A stretch of 59,103 nt of DNA from DATILL01 sp035476575 (GTDB lineage: Bacteria > Actinomycetota > Actinomycetes > Mycobacteriales > JACQDL01). Under the pieces are notes generated by a model. The model had not been told where the DNA came from. It saw nothing but the letters and a program-made list of their open reading frames with translations, and did not search any database. The position numbers and the translations under genes are program-made. The stretch lies in assembly GCA_035476575.1 (NCBI GenBank), contig DATILL010000013.1, forward strand, positions 1-59,103, given 5' to 3'. Numbering within the stretch: the stretch's first letter is position 1; each line of letters opens with the position of its first letter. Below, piece after piece: positions 34,419 to 42,350 of the stretch.

Positions 34419-35268
34419 CGGGGGTGGGGGTGGAGGTGGGGCCGTAGGCGTCCGGGCGGCGGGAGCGCAGGTAGCCCATCGTCCGCCGAGCCAGCAGCAG
34501 CGACTCGGCGACGTCGAGCTCGGCCACCGCCATGCCCGCGCCGACGCCCGTGCTGGCCAGCACCTCGCCGCCCGGGTCGACCACCTTGGCGCGGCCGACG
34601 AAGCGCAGCGAGCCGAACGTACCGCTCTGGTTCGCTGACACCCACACGAGCTGGTTCTCCAGCGCGCGGGCCTGGTCGAACAGGTCGAACCGGTGGGTCC
34701 AGCGGTCCAGCGCCAGGTCGGCCGCGGGCTCGGTCCGGCTGCCCGGCCAGGCCGACAGGCAGACGCCGATCTCGGCGCCATCCAGGGCCAGCGTCCGGGC
34801 CGCCTCCGGAAAGGCCTTGTCGTAGCAGATCAGCATGCCCAGCTTGCCGACCGGCGTGTCGAAGGTGGCGAACCGGTCGCCCGCCGCGTAGGCGGCCGGC
34901 TCGGCCAGCGGCTGGTGCACCTTGCGGTGCCGGCCCAGGACGCCGTCGCCGGTCACGCAGACGGCGCTGTTGTACCGCAGCTCGCCGTCCCGCTCGCAGT
35001 AGCCGGCGCAGACGACGAGGTCGCCGGCCAGCGCGGCCAGCCTGCGGATCTCCGGGCCGTCCGGATCGAGCGCGGGCGGCGGCTCCGCCGAACCATCCAT
35101 GGTGGACAGATAGCCGCCCAGGCAGGCTTCGGGCAGCGCGAGCAGCCGCACGCCGCGCTCCCGTGCCTCGTCGACAAGCTGCCCGACCAGCGCGAGGTCC
35201 GCCGCCAGGTCCCGGGTGAACGGCGCCGCCACCGCCGCGATCCGGGTCACCGTCGGTGTCGCCGTCAT
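34360..35268 (-). CDS. Nitrilase, Nit1C/Sll0784-like, with intact catalytic triad
   Basis: A 302-residue nitrilase with a complete Glu-Lys-Cys triad: E47 (LPEACLGGY), K116 (RHRKVHQP) and C148 (GMLICYDKAFPE). It should hydrolyse a nitrile to acid plus ammonia, or a related C-N bond. It corresponds to NitC of Nit1C clusters, which are needed for cyanide use in some bacteria. The ATG overlaps the TGA of the upstream GNAT-AIR gene (ATGA). The last ~20 residues are encoded by repeat cluster C, so the natural C-terminus has been replaced or extended. Confidence 0.9.
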   Translation of the reverse strand: MTATPTVTRIAAVAAPFTRDLAADLALVGQLVDEARERGVRLLALPEACLGGYLSTMDGSAEPPPALDPDGPEIRRLAALAGDLVVCAGYCERDGELRYNSAVCVTGDGVLGRHRKVHQPLAEPAAYAAGDRFATFDTPVGKLGMLICYDKAFPEAARTLALDGAEIGVCLSAWPGSRTEPAADLALDRWTHRFDLFDQARALENQLVWVSANQSGTFGSLRFVGRAKVVDPGGEVLASTGVGAGMAVAELDVAESLLLARRTMGYLRSRRPDAYGPTSTPTPAVVTSRRCGDLTLLPEALW

Positions 35269-36791
35269 GCCGCCCCCAGCCCGGTGACCGGGCCGGTGAG
35301 CACCGGGGTGCGGACGCCGTCCGGCCAGACCAACCAGACGCCCGAGCCGGCGACGAGCCGACCGCAGGCCGCGCTGACCGCCGGGCCGGCGGCCGGAGCC
35401 GGGGTGCCCAGCGCCGCCGCGGTGAGCATGGCGAAGCCGGGGAAGCAGGTCAGCCAGTCACCCGCCGTCGTACCGGCCGGGCGGGGTACGGCGGCCACGT
35501 CGAGCTCCGCGCCGCAGCCGCTGGCCTCGGCCAGCATCCCCAGGGTGCCGACCAGGCCGGCCATCGACACGTCCTTGGCCGCCGCCGGCCGGGCGGCCCT
35601 GGACGGGCTCGACGGGCTCGACGGGCCCGCCACCACGCAGTCGAGCATGGCCCGCAGCTCGGCGGTGCTCCGGTAGGTGGTGGAGTCCCACTGCCGGCCG
35701 GTGTGGCCGGGCCGCCAGCGTCCGCCGAGGTCGGCGGTGAGCCGCACCTCGTCGCCGGGCCGCCCGCCGCCCCCGGGCACCGGGTCGGTGGCCCGGCCGA
35801 GCGCGGTGACGGTCAGCGCGGCCGGTACCCCGAGCTGGGTGTGCCCGCCGAGCAGCGGCACGCCGTACGCCGCGGCGGCCTTGCGCAGCCCGGCCAGCAC
35901 CCGGCTGGCGAACGAGGCGTCCCGGGCGCCCAGCCCGTCCAGCAGCCCGACCGGCCGGGCACCCATCGCGGCCAGGTCGTTGAGGTTGACCAGCACACCG
36001 CACCAGCCGGCCCACTCCGGCTCACGCTCCACCATCGAGGGCAGGATCGAGTCGCACGCCGCCACCAGGTCCGAGCCCGGCACCGGCGCCGCGTCGTCCC
36101 CGACGAAGCCGGGGCCACCGGGCCGGATGTCGCGCAGCAGCGGACCGAGGCAGGACTTGGTGGCCGCGGCCAGGGCGGCGACGCGGTCGATCGGCCAGCG
36201 CATCAGCACGTGCGGTGCCCCGGCGACGGTGGCCGGGCCGACCCGCCGCCAGCCCCAGCGGGTGAAGGCGGCCTCGGCCCGAGCCTGCACGGTCGCCTCG
36301 AAACGGAGCACGCCGGCCGCCTCGGCCCGGGCACAGGCCGCCCGGACCAGCGCGGCGCCTACGCCCATGCCGCCCATGCCCATGCCGCCCATGGCGCTGG
36401 ATCCGGCGCTCGCCCGCCGGGCCGCCGGCTCGACCACCAGCCGGCCGCCGCGCCACCAGCCCACATCGTGGCCGCTCGGGTCGGCCGGGCCGAGCCGCAC
36501 CCCGCCAACCACGGCGCCGTCCCGGTCCCGGGCCACCAGCACCTCGGTCCGCGGGTCGGCGTCCACCTCGTCGGCGTCGTCGCCGTCGAACAGCCCCTGC
36601 TCCGTCACGAAGACCCGGCGCCGTAGCGCGCGGTACGCCGCCAGGGTGCCCGAGTCCGAGGTCGGCTCGATCCGGTACCACGGCCGTTGGCCGAGCCGCT
36701 CCACGCTGCGCCGGTCACCGAGCAGCGCCAGGATGTCCACCGGAGCCGCAACCTCCGCCGGCGCGTTCGCTGCAGCCGCCACCGCGCTCAC
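35265..36791 (-). CDS. GNAT acetyltransferase - AIR synthase-related fusion (NitE-NitF/Sll0787-like)
   Basis: A 508-residue two-domain protein. The N-terminal GNAT domain (about 25-195) shows AAYRALRRRVFVTEQGLFDG and an acetyl-CoA loop within GMGGMGVGAALVRAACARAE, widened by a Gly-Met repeat (GMGGMGMGGMG). The C-terminal AIR/selenophosphate synthetase-like domain (about 210-495) shows GFVGDDAAPVPGSDLVAACD, CGVLVNLNDLAAMGARPVGL and PLLGGHTQLGVPAALTVTAL, an ATP-using fold. In Nit1C of pseudomonads these are separate genes; here they are fused. The GTG start overlaps the radical SAM stop (GTGA). The exact reaction is unknown. Confidence 0.87.
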   Translation of the reverse strand: MSAVAAAANAPAEVAAPVDILALLGDRRSVERLGQRPWYRIEPTSDSGTLAAYRALRRRVFVTEQGLFDGDDADEVDADPRTEVLVARDRDGAVVGGVRLGPADPSGHDVGWWRGGRLVVEPAARRASAGSSAMGGMGMGGMGVGAALVRAACARAEAAGVLRFEATVQARAEAAFTRWGWRRVGPATVAGAPHVLMRWPIDRVAALAAATKSCLGPLLRDIRPGGPGFVGDDAAPVPGSDLVAACDSILPSMVEREPEWAGWCGVLVNLNDLAAMGARPVGLLDGLGARDASFASRVLAGLRKAAAAYGVPLLGGHTQLGVPAALTVTALGRATDPVPGGGGRPGDEVRLTADLGGRWRPGHTGRQWDSTTYRSTAELRAMLDCVVAGPSSPSSPSRAARPAAAKDVSMAGLVGTLGMLAEASGCGAELDVAAVPRPAGTTAGDWLTCFPGFAMLTAAALGTPAPAAGPAVSAACGRLVAGSGVWLVWPDGVRTPVLTGPVTGLGAA

Positions 36792-37870
36792 CCGCCCGCC
36801 GCGGCCAGCGCGCCGCACGCGCCACACGCGGCGCAGCCGGCCCGCTGGTCGACGCCGGTCATGCCGGCCGCGCGCAGCAGTGCGGCCACGCCCTCGGTGA
36901 CCCGCCGGACCAGCGCGGCGGGCGGGGAAGGCAGCCGGTCACGCGCCGCCAGGGTGCCGGCCATCGGCCGCATCGGCACCATGAACGGGTAAACCCCCCG
37001 CTCGATCAGCCGCCCGGCCCCGGCGACCAGCTCGTCCGGGTCCTCGCCAAGCCCAACCAGCAGGTACGTCGACACCCGGTTGCGGCCGAAGACCCGCACC
37101 GCCTCGTCCCACGCCCGCTCGTAGGCCGCCAGCGGGACCGTCGCCTTGCCCGGCGTCCAGCGCCGCCGTACCGCGTCGTCCAGCGACTCGACGTGGATGC
37201 CGATGGCGACCGCGCCGGCTGCCCGCAGCTCGGCGAGCACGGCCAGGTCGGCCGGCGGCTCGCACTGCACCTGGACCGGCAGGCCGGGCACCGCCGCCAG
37301 CACCGCCCGGACGCACCGGGCCAGGTGCCGGGCGCCACGGTCCCGGCCGGCGGTGGTGCCGGTGGTCAGCACCATCTGCCGGACGCCGTCCAGCCGGACC
37401 GCCGCCTCGGCCACCTCGGCGAGCTGGGCCGGCGTCTTGACCGCGGTGGTGGCCCCGGCGCGCAGCGACTCCTCGATCGCGCAGAACCGGCAGCGCTGGT
37501 CCTCGGCGTACCGCACGCAGGTCTGTACGACGGTGCTGGCCAGGACGTCGGCGCCGTGCAGCCGGGCCAGCCGCTCGTACCGGACGCCGTCCGCCGTCAC
37601 CAGGTCGTAGAAGCGCGGCCGGCGGACCAGCTCCACCGCCAGGCCGGCGTCGGCACCCTCGAACAGCAGCCGGCCGTCGCGCACCGTGTACGGGCTGGCC
37701 GGGTCCAGCGGCAGCGCGGCGTTGCGGCCGTCGACGAGCAGGTGCCCGTCGTCGCTCGGACCGGCCCCGCCGCGGCGGCGGACCGGGGCGTCCAGCCGGA
37801 CGCCCCGGATGGCCACGTCGACCCGGGTCCGCAGCCGATCTGCGGCGATGTCGTCTGAGAGGGCGGGCAT
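36788..37870 (-). CDS. Radical SAM protein, MSMEG_0568/NitD-like
   Basis: A 360-residue radical S-adenosylmethionine enzyme. The iron-sulfur cysteines are C118, C127 and C130 in CVRYAEDQRCRFCAIEESL, a CX8CX2C spacing instead of the usual CX3CX2C and typical of this family. VLTTGTTAGRDRGARHLARC and GIHVESLDDAVRRRWTPGKA are barrel segments. A C-terminal CAACGACG stretch could bind a second cluster. It presumably makes the key carbon-skeleton change of the Nit pathway, but the substrate is not known. Its stop overlaps the next gene's start, and it lies 12 bases after the NitB-like gene. Confidence 0.9.
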   Translation of the reverse strand: MPALSDDIAADRLRTRVDVAIRGVRLDAPVRRRGGAGPSDDGHLLVDGRNAALPLDPASPYTVRDGRLLFEGADAGLAVELVRRPRFYDLVTADGVRYERLARLHGADVLASTVVQTCVRYAEDQRCRFCAIEESLRAGATTAVKTPAQLAEVAEAAVRLDGVRQMVLTTGTTAGRDRGARHLARCVRAVLAAVPGLPVQVQCEPPADLAVLAELRAAGAVAIGIHVESLDDAVRRRWTPGKATVPLAAYERAWDEAVRVFGRNRVSTYLLVGLGEDPDELVAGAGRLIERGVYPFMVPMRPMAGTLAARDRLPSPPAALVRRVTEGVAALLRAAGMTGVDQRAGCAACGACGALAAAGG

Positions 37871-37882
37871 GGGGGACGCCGC

Positions 37883-38443
37883 TCAGAACATGTAGGTCGA
37901 GTTGATGATTGCACCCTTGCGGGCGTAGTGGATCAACGCGTCCTGCACGTCCAGCGGGTGGGTGGGGATGACCCCGTCGATCAGGTCCTCCTCGCGGGCA
38001 CCGTGCAGGGACAGCCCGAACCGGCAGCAGTAGACCTTGCCGCCCTCGGCGATGAAGGTCTTGAGCTGCTCGTTGATGTTCAGCTCGCCAGGGAACGCCG
38101 CGTTGCCGGTCGTCGGGAAGCCGCGGGTGGCCAGGCAGTTCAGCGAGCCGGGGCCGTAGAAGTAGATGGCCGCCTCGAAGCCCTTCCGCAGCGCCCGGGT
38201 GGCCTGCAGGATCGCCACGAAGCTCACCGACGACTCGTGCGCGATGCCGTGGACGAGGGTGAAGTAGCTCTCGCCGTTCTCCGCCTGGTAGTCGGGGAAG
38301 ACCTTGGTGGCGCCGTACAGGTTGGAGCCCTCAGGCAGCGAGGGGTGCGGGATCTCGGCCAGGCTCTGCTGCTCGGTGCTGGTGAGTGCGGGGTCGGTGG
38401 GTGCGGTGTCAGTAAGTGCGGGGGCTTCGGTCACGTCGGTCAT
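37883..38443 (-). CDS. MSMEG_0572/Sll0783-like (NitB) protein
   Basis: A 186-residue protein of the MSMEG_0572/Sll0783 family, annotated in relatives as nitrogen-starvation response and called NitB in Nit1C. After a Thr/Pro-rich N-terminus (1-30) the conserved core has FTLVHGIAHESSVSFVAILQ, GFEAAIYFYGPGSLNCLATR and EGGKVYCCRFGLSLHGAREE. The fold is probably DsrE-like and the Cys residues (in LNCLATRGFP and VYCCRFG) are candidates for function. The biochemical role is unknown. GAGGAG precedes the ATG at 38443. It follows the amidohydrolase gene by 35 bases. Confidence 0.9.
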   Translation of the reverse strand: MTDVTEAPALTDTAPTDPALTSTEQQSLAEIPHPSLPEGSNLYGATKVFPDYQAENGESYFTLVHGIAHESSVSFVAILQATRALRKGFEAAIYFYGPGSLNCLATRGFPTTGNAAFPGELNINEQLKTFIAEGGKVYCCRFGLSLHGAREEDLIDGVIPTHPLDVQDALIHYARKGAIINSTYMF

Positions 38444-38478
38444 GTCGGGCTCCTCAGTGGGTGGGTTGGGACGGGTGG

Positions 38479-39300
38479 TCAGCCGTAGAGGGTCTCGGCG
38501 GTCTGGTGGAAGACGTGCCGGGCCAGCTCGCCGTCACCGACCGCCTCCCGCAGCCGGGCTAGCTCGCCGGCGTGGTCGCCCCACGGCTCGTCGCTGGCGA
38601 ACAGCAGCCGGTCGTGACCGATGCCACGCCGGTCGATCTCGGCAGCCAGCCAGCGGGCGGCGAAGCCGACGGCCCAGCTCGGGTCGGTGTAGACCCGCTT
38701 GCCGGCGGCGATCCAGTCGAAGAACCGGCCGCCGATCAGCTTCATGTGCCCGCTGACACCACCGCCGAGGTGCACCAGGTGTACGGCGACCGCGTCGGCG
38801 TACCACTCGACGAGGTGGCCGACCTCGTCGACGTCGGAGGCGCCGCCGGGGGAGGTGTGCACGTGTACCACCAGGTCGCGCTCGCGGGCGACGGCGAAGA
38901 TCCGGTCGAGCAGCGGCCGGCAGGCCGGGTCGGTGGGTCGGCCGCCGAGCAGGAAGCTGAGCTTGAGCGCCCGGACGCCCGGTTCGCCGGCGAGGGTGAG
39001 GGCGGCCTCGGTGCGGGCGGCGTCCTCCGGCCGGGCCGAGACCCACAGGCCGGCCCGGATCCGGTCGTCCACCGCGGCTGCCTCCAGGCACAGCTCGTTC
39101 AGCCGGAAGGCAAGGTCAGGGTCTGGTACGCCGTAGTTGGGCAGGACCAGAGCGCGGTCGGTGCCCTCGGCGTCGAGGTCGGCCAGCAGCCCGGCCACGG
39201 TGGCGCGAGCGGTCGTGTCGGCCTGGATCGGCGGGCCGCCGTAGAAGGGGTACGCCGGCAGCGCGCCGAGGTGGCGGTGTGCGTCGAACAATCCTGCCAT
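38479..39300 (-). CDS. Amidohydrolase family protein, first gene of Nit operon
   Basis: A 273-residue TIM-barrel metal-dependent hydrolase (amidohydrolase_2/TatD-like). Metal-binding elements are HRH in MAGLFDAHRHLGALPAYPF, VHVHTSPGG, AVHLVHLGGGVSGHMKL and the terminal Asp in LLFASDEPWGDHAGEL. It probably hydrolyses or decarboxylates an intermediate of the Nit pathway. The ATG at 39300 directly precedes the HxH motif; the ribosome site is poor, and a TTG at 39339 would add 13 residues. As the most upstream co-directional gene, it marks the operon start. Confidence 0.83.
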   Translation of the reverse strand: MAGLFDAHRHLGALPAYPFYGGPPIQADTTARATVAGLLADLDAEGTDRALVLPNYGVPDPDLAFRLNELCLEAAAVDDRIRAGLWVSARPEDAARTEAALTLAGEPGVRALKLSFLLGGRPTDPACRPLLDRIFAVARERDLVVHVHTSPGGASDVDEVGHLVEWYADAVAVHLVHLGGGVSGHMKLIGGRFFDWIAAGKRVYTDPSWAVGFAARWLAAEIDRRGIGHDRLLFASDEPWGDHAGELARLREAVGDGELARHVFHQTAETLYG

Positions 39301-39569
39301 GCCGCCAAGTTCAGGGGGCGTGTGTTTCGTTGTGGTCAAATCCGGACTAAGAACGCGTCAACGAACGGCTCAGACCTCCGGGACGATCCGTCTCCGGGAC
39401 GATCTTTCGCCGGTGGCGTGCCGGCTGGTGCGGTGCCGGCTGGTGCGCCGCTGTCGGCGCTCAGCTCGGTGCTGCCCTCGGTGCTTCTGGCGCGCACCTT
39501 TCGTTGCCCCAAGGTGCGTAGTCGGACATGCGCCCGGCGGTGAGACTGATGGGTGTCTAGTTCCGGCGC
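39301..39569. other. Upstream region of Nit operon with short direct repeats
   Basis: About 270 bases before the first gene of the Nit operon. CTCCGGGACGAT occurs twice with a 16-base period (39376-39387, 39392-39403), and GTGCCGGCTGGTGCG is perfectly duplicated in tandem (39418-39432, 39433-39447). The first pair could be a regulator site for the operon. No promoter hexamers could be assigned with confidence. Confidence 0.5.
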
Positions 39570-39725
39570 ATGTCGGCCACCCTGGAGTATGAGATCCGGA
39601 TCGCCAAGGTGGGCGGGGTTGAGCGGCCGGATGACCAGTCGGCCTATGTCCTCACCAAGATGGGGCTCAACCCAGGCAGCACGTACACCGATCCGAGCGT
39701 GCCGCTGGTCTTCTACCCGCGCTGA
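39570..39725 (+). CDS. Small hypothetical ORF, 51 aa
   Basis: A 51-residue frame, MSATLEYEIRIAKVGGVERP ... ending YTDPSVPLVFYPR, with an in-frame TAG just upstream. Its codon use resembles real genes (GC-rich third positions) and the product looks structured, with beta-type segments. There is no good ribosome site. I do not recognise it. It could be a short protein or the C-terminal scrap of a lost gene, since the next gene downstream is also decayed. Confidence 0.4.
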   Translation: MSATLEYEIRIAKVGGVERPDDQSAYVLTKMGLNPGSTYTDPSVPLVFYPR

Positions 39726-39959
39726 TCGCGACCGGTGGTTTGACGCGACGTCGGAGGTAGGCGTTATTCTTTCGCGGTCCGCTGGCTCGCCTTGCATTTT
39801 TGTGCTCCCCTCGGTTGGAAGGCACGCCGACGGGGGGCGGGGGTGCCTGGCTCGGTTTGCCCCCCGGCTCGCTTTTGCTTGGTGGTTCCTTTGGTCGGAA
39901 ATTAGTTCCGCTTTTTCTCGCTTTGGGGTTGAACTGTCGGGCCGCGTCGGGGAAATAGA

Positions 39960-41006
39960 ACACGTGTTCGATCCCATCTCTCCTGACAAAGCGCTGGCCG
40001 CGGTGTTCGCGGCCGGTGTCGACGGGCTGGACGCTGACCAGTGCCTGGACGCCATTCACGATCTGGAGCGGGTGCCGGCGGTGGTGGAGGCGCGGAAGGC
40101 CCGGCTGTTGGCGCGGTTCGCGCTGGTGCGGGTGGGGGAGCCGCTGGCGGAGCTCGCCACTGAGGAGGTCGCGCTCGAGCTGAACATCACCAGCAACTCC
40201 GCCGAGTGCCGGATGGTGTTCGCCGAGGCGCTGGTCGAGCGGCTGCCCGGCACCCTGGCGGCGTTGGAGCGGGGGTGAGGACGGCGCCGCGGCTCCGTCA
40301 GGCCCTCCGCCGCGCCGTCCTCACCCTCGACCCAGACGCCGTGCAGGCCCGGCACGCCAAGGCCAAGGCCGCGCGGAAGATTGTGGAGTACCCGGTCGAG
40401 GGACGGCATGGCCCAGCTCTGCGCCACCATTACAGCCCCGACGCCACGGCCATCTACCAGCGCCTCGACACCATAGCTCGGATGTGCCGGGACGACAGAA
40501 CAATGGACCAGCGCCGCGCCGATGTCTTCGTGGACCTGCTGCTCGGAAAGGCCTGCTACGACACACCCGCCACGGCAGCGACCGTGCTGGTCACCGTCGC
40601 CGCGACGACGTTGGCGGGAATGGACGACAAGCCCGGCGAGCTCGCTGGGTACGGCCCGATATCCGCAGCCATGGCCCGCGAGCTCGCCACGGGGCACCTG
40701 GCGGCGGCTGCTCACCGACCCAGCCACCGGCGCCCTTCTCGAGTACGGCCGCACCACCTACCGGCCACCCGCCGCGCTCGCCGGCTTCGTAAGAGCGCGG
40801 GACAAGACCTGCCGGTTCCCCGGATGCCGCAAGCCCGCCAAGCAATGCGACATCGACCACCTCACGCCATTCCGCAAGGACCCACCCACGAGACCAACCT
40901 CGGCACCCTCTGCCGCCGGCACCACCGCCTCAAGCACACCCACGGCTGGACCGTCGTACGAGACACAGACGGCACCTTCCGCTGGAGAAGCCCCACTGGC
41001 CGGTAG
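39960..41006 (+). pseudogene. DUF222/HNH endonuclease (13E12 type), frameshifted remnant
   Basis: Three frame changes interrupt a DUF222-HNH protein. Segment one (FDPISPDKALAAVFAAGVDG to TLAALERG, to 40278) is the DUF222 N-terminus. The frame then shifts, with an apparent deletion, to RLRQALRRAVLTLDPDAVQA and DQRRADVFVDLLLGKACYDT. It shifts again to LLTDPATGALLEYGRTTYRP and the HNH core CRFPGCRKPAKQCDIDHL, then back to NLGTLCRRHHRLKHTHGWTV and RSPTGR at 41006. Intact members are 400-500 residues and are often associated with repeats or mobile DNA in actinobacteria. The remnant cannot make a full protein. Confidence 0.85.
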
Positions 41007-41051
41007 TACGAACAAGACCCGAACCCTACGACGACACCGACGACCCCTGAC

Positions 41052-41879
41052 TTACCGGACCGCGCCCTCCCCGGGGAGCGGAATGTGCAGCAACGGGACC
41101 AGGTCGAGCGCGATGGGGTGCAGGCGTCCGATCCGGGCGAGGGTCTCGGCCCATTCCTCGGCCCGCTCCGGGGCGATGTAGCGGGCCTCTGTCAGCACGG
41201 CCTGGGCCTGGTCCTCGTCACCCTCGGCGGCGAGGACCACGGCGAAGAAGAACGCAGCGGTGGCGGCACCGGTCGAGGTGCTGACCGCGGTGAACGCGAT
41301 GGCCACGGCCGGGCCGAGCGCGCTCAGGTCGGGCAGAGTGGCCAGCCTGGCCAGCAGGTCATAGAACTGCGCCGGATCGTCCAGTGCGTCGAGCACTGGC
41401 TCGTGCTGGCCGAGCAGGGCCAGCGTCCGCAGCGCGCTGCCTTCCTGAGCCCGGCCGGTCTGGTCCCGTTCGGCCAGCTCCTCCAGGGCGGCGCCGACGA
41501 TGTCGCTGCACAGGTCATCGGTGTGCTCGGTGAGTAAGCGGCGTTGCCCGGCCAGGTCGGCATCGGCGAACTCCTGCGCGAGCAGCATCAGCATCATTGG
41601 CTGGTACGCCGCCTCCACGCCGTCCTCCCGGGCGGTCTCGCGGAGCATCCGGAACCGCTCGGCCTCGTCGGCGGGCACCTCCCGCAGCGCCTCCTCGACG
41701 GCCGAGTCCGCCGCCGGGGCCAGCAGCTCCGGGTGGCCGGCGAGGTAGTCACGCTCCTGCGTGTACGACGGAGCCGCCAGCCAGCGGCGGGCGGCCTCAA
41801 GCAGATCGGCGTCGATGACCCACCAGCTTAACGACGGATCCGCGCCAGCCAAGCCCCCTGCCGGGGGGTAACCGGTCAC
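41052..41879 (-). CDS. Hypothetical all-helical protein, 275 aa
   Basis: A 275-residue, mainly helical protein, acidic and Ala/Leu-rich. The segment LLEAARRWLAAPSYTQERDY followed by LAGHPELLAPAADSAVEEAL resembles the repeated helical elements found in actinobacterial CHAT/TPR-type proteins. The middle region (PAVAIAFTAVSTSTGAATAA) is hydrophobic but probably a buried helix. No catalytic motif is visible. It is the last of three co-directional genes after the conservon-like kinase and roadblock genes and may be transcribed with them. The GTG start at 41879 is the most upstream choice; the true start may be internal. Confidence 0.6.
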   Translation of the reverse strand: MTGYPPAGGLAGADPSLSWWVIDADLLEAARRWLAAPSYTQERDYLAGHPELLAPAADSAVEEALREVPADEAERFRMLRETAREDGVEAAYQPMMLMLLAQEFADADLAGQRRLLTEHTDDLCSDIVGAALEELAERDQTGRAQEGSALRTLALLGQHEPVLDALDDPAQFYDLLARLATLPDLSALGPAVAIAFTAVSTSTGAATAAFFFAVVLAAEGDEDQAQAVLTEARYIAPERAEEWAETLARIGRLHPIALDLVPLLHIPLPGEGAVR

Positions 41880-41942
41880 GCCAGGCTGCTCTGGACACGC
41901 CGGGCTGCTCTGGACACGCCGGGTTGCGCTGGACAGGCCGGG

Positions 41943-42350
41943 TCAGGCCCGGTCCCGCCTAGCCGGGGCGAGCACCCGGCCGACCCGCTCGACCAGCAGG
42001 GTGACCTCGTAGCCGACCTGCTCCAGGTCCGCGGTGTGCTGCGCGAGCGCGACGAGGCAGGCCCTCTCGTCGATTGGCGCCACCAGCAGGTAGCCGGCCG
42101 ACATCTCGACCACTGTCTGCAACACGCCACCGCCGCCGAACATCTCGGCGGCGCCCTGCGCCAGGCTGGACAGCCCCGCGGTGACCGCGCTGAGGTGCGC
42201 GGCCCGCTGGGACGGCAACGCCGAGGTGGCCGCGAGCGTCAGGCCGTCCGAGGACAGCGCGACCGCGTGGCTCAGCCCCGGCACCCGGGCTATGAGGTCG
42301 TCGAGCAGCCAGCCGATCTGTTCCGGGGCGGTTGAGCCAGCCGTCATCAC
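41943..42350 (-). CDS. Roadblock/LC7 domain protein (conservon CvnB-like)
   Basis: A 135-residue roadblock/LC7 protein: IGWLLDDLIARVPGLSHAVA, LSSDGLTLAATSALPSQRAA, then VVEMSAGYLLVAPIDERACL. In actinomycete conservons the order is CvnA (sensor kinase), CvnB (roadblock), CvnC (DUF742) and CvnD (Ras-like GTPase), forming a G-protein-like membrane complex. Here the kinase gene lies directly upstream, with its stop overlapping this start, but no CvnC or CvnD follows. Confidence 0.88.
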   Translation of the reverse strand: MMTAGSTAPEQIGWLLDDLIARVPGLSHAVALSSDGLTLAATSALPSQRAAHLSAVTAGLSSLAQGAAEMFGGGGVLQTVVEMSAGYLLVAPIDERACLVALAQHTADLEQVGYEVTLLVERVGRVLAPARRDRA

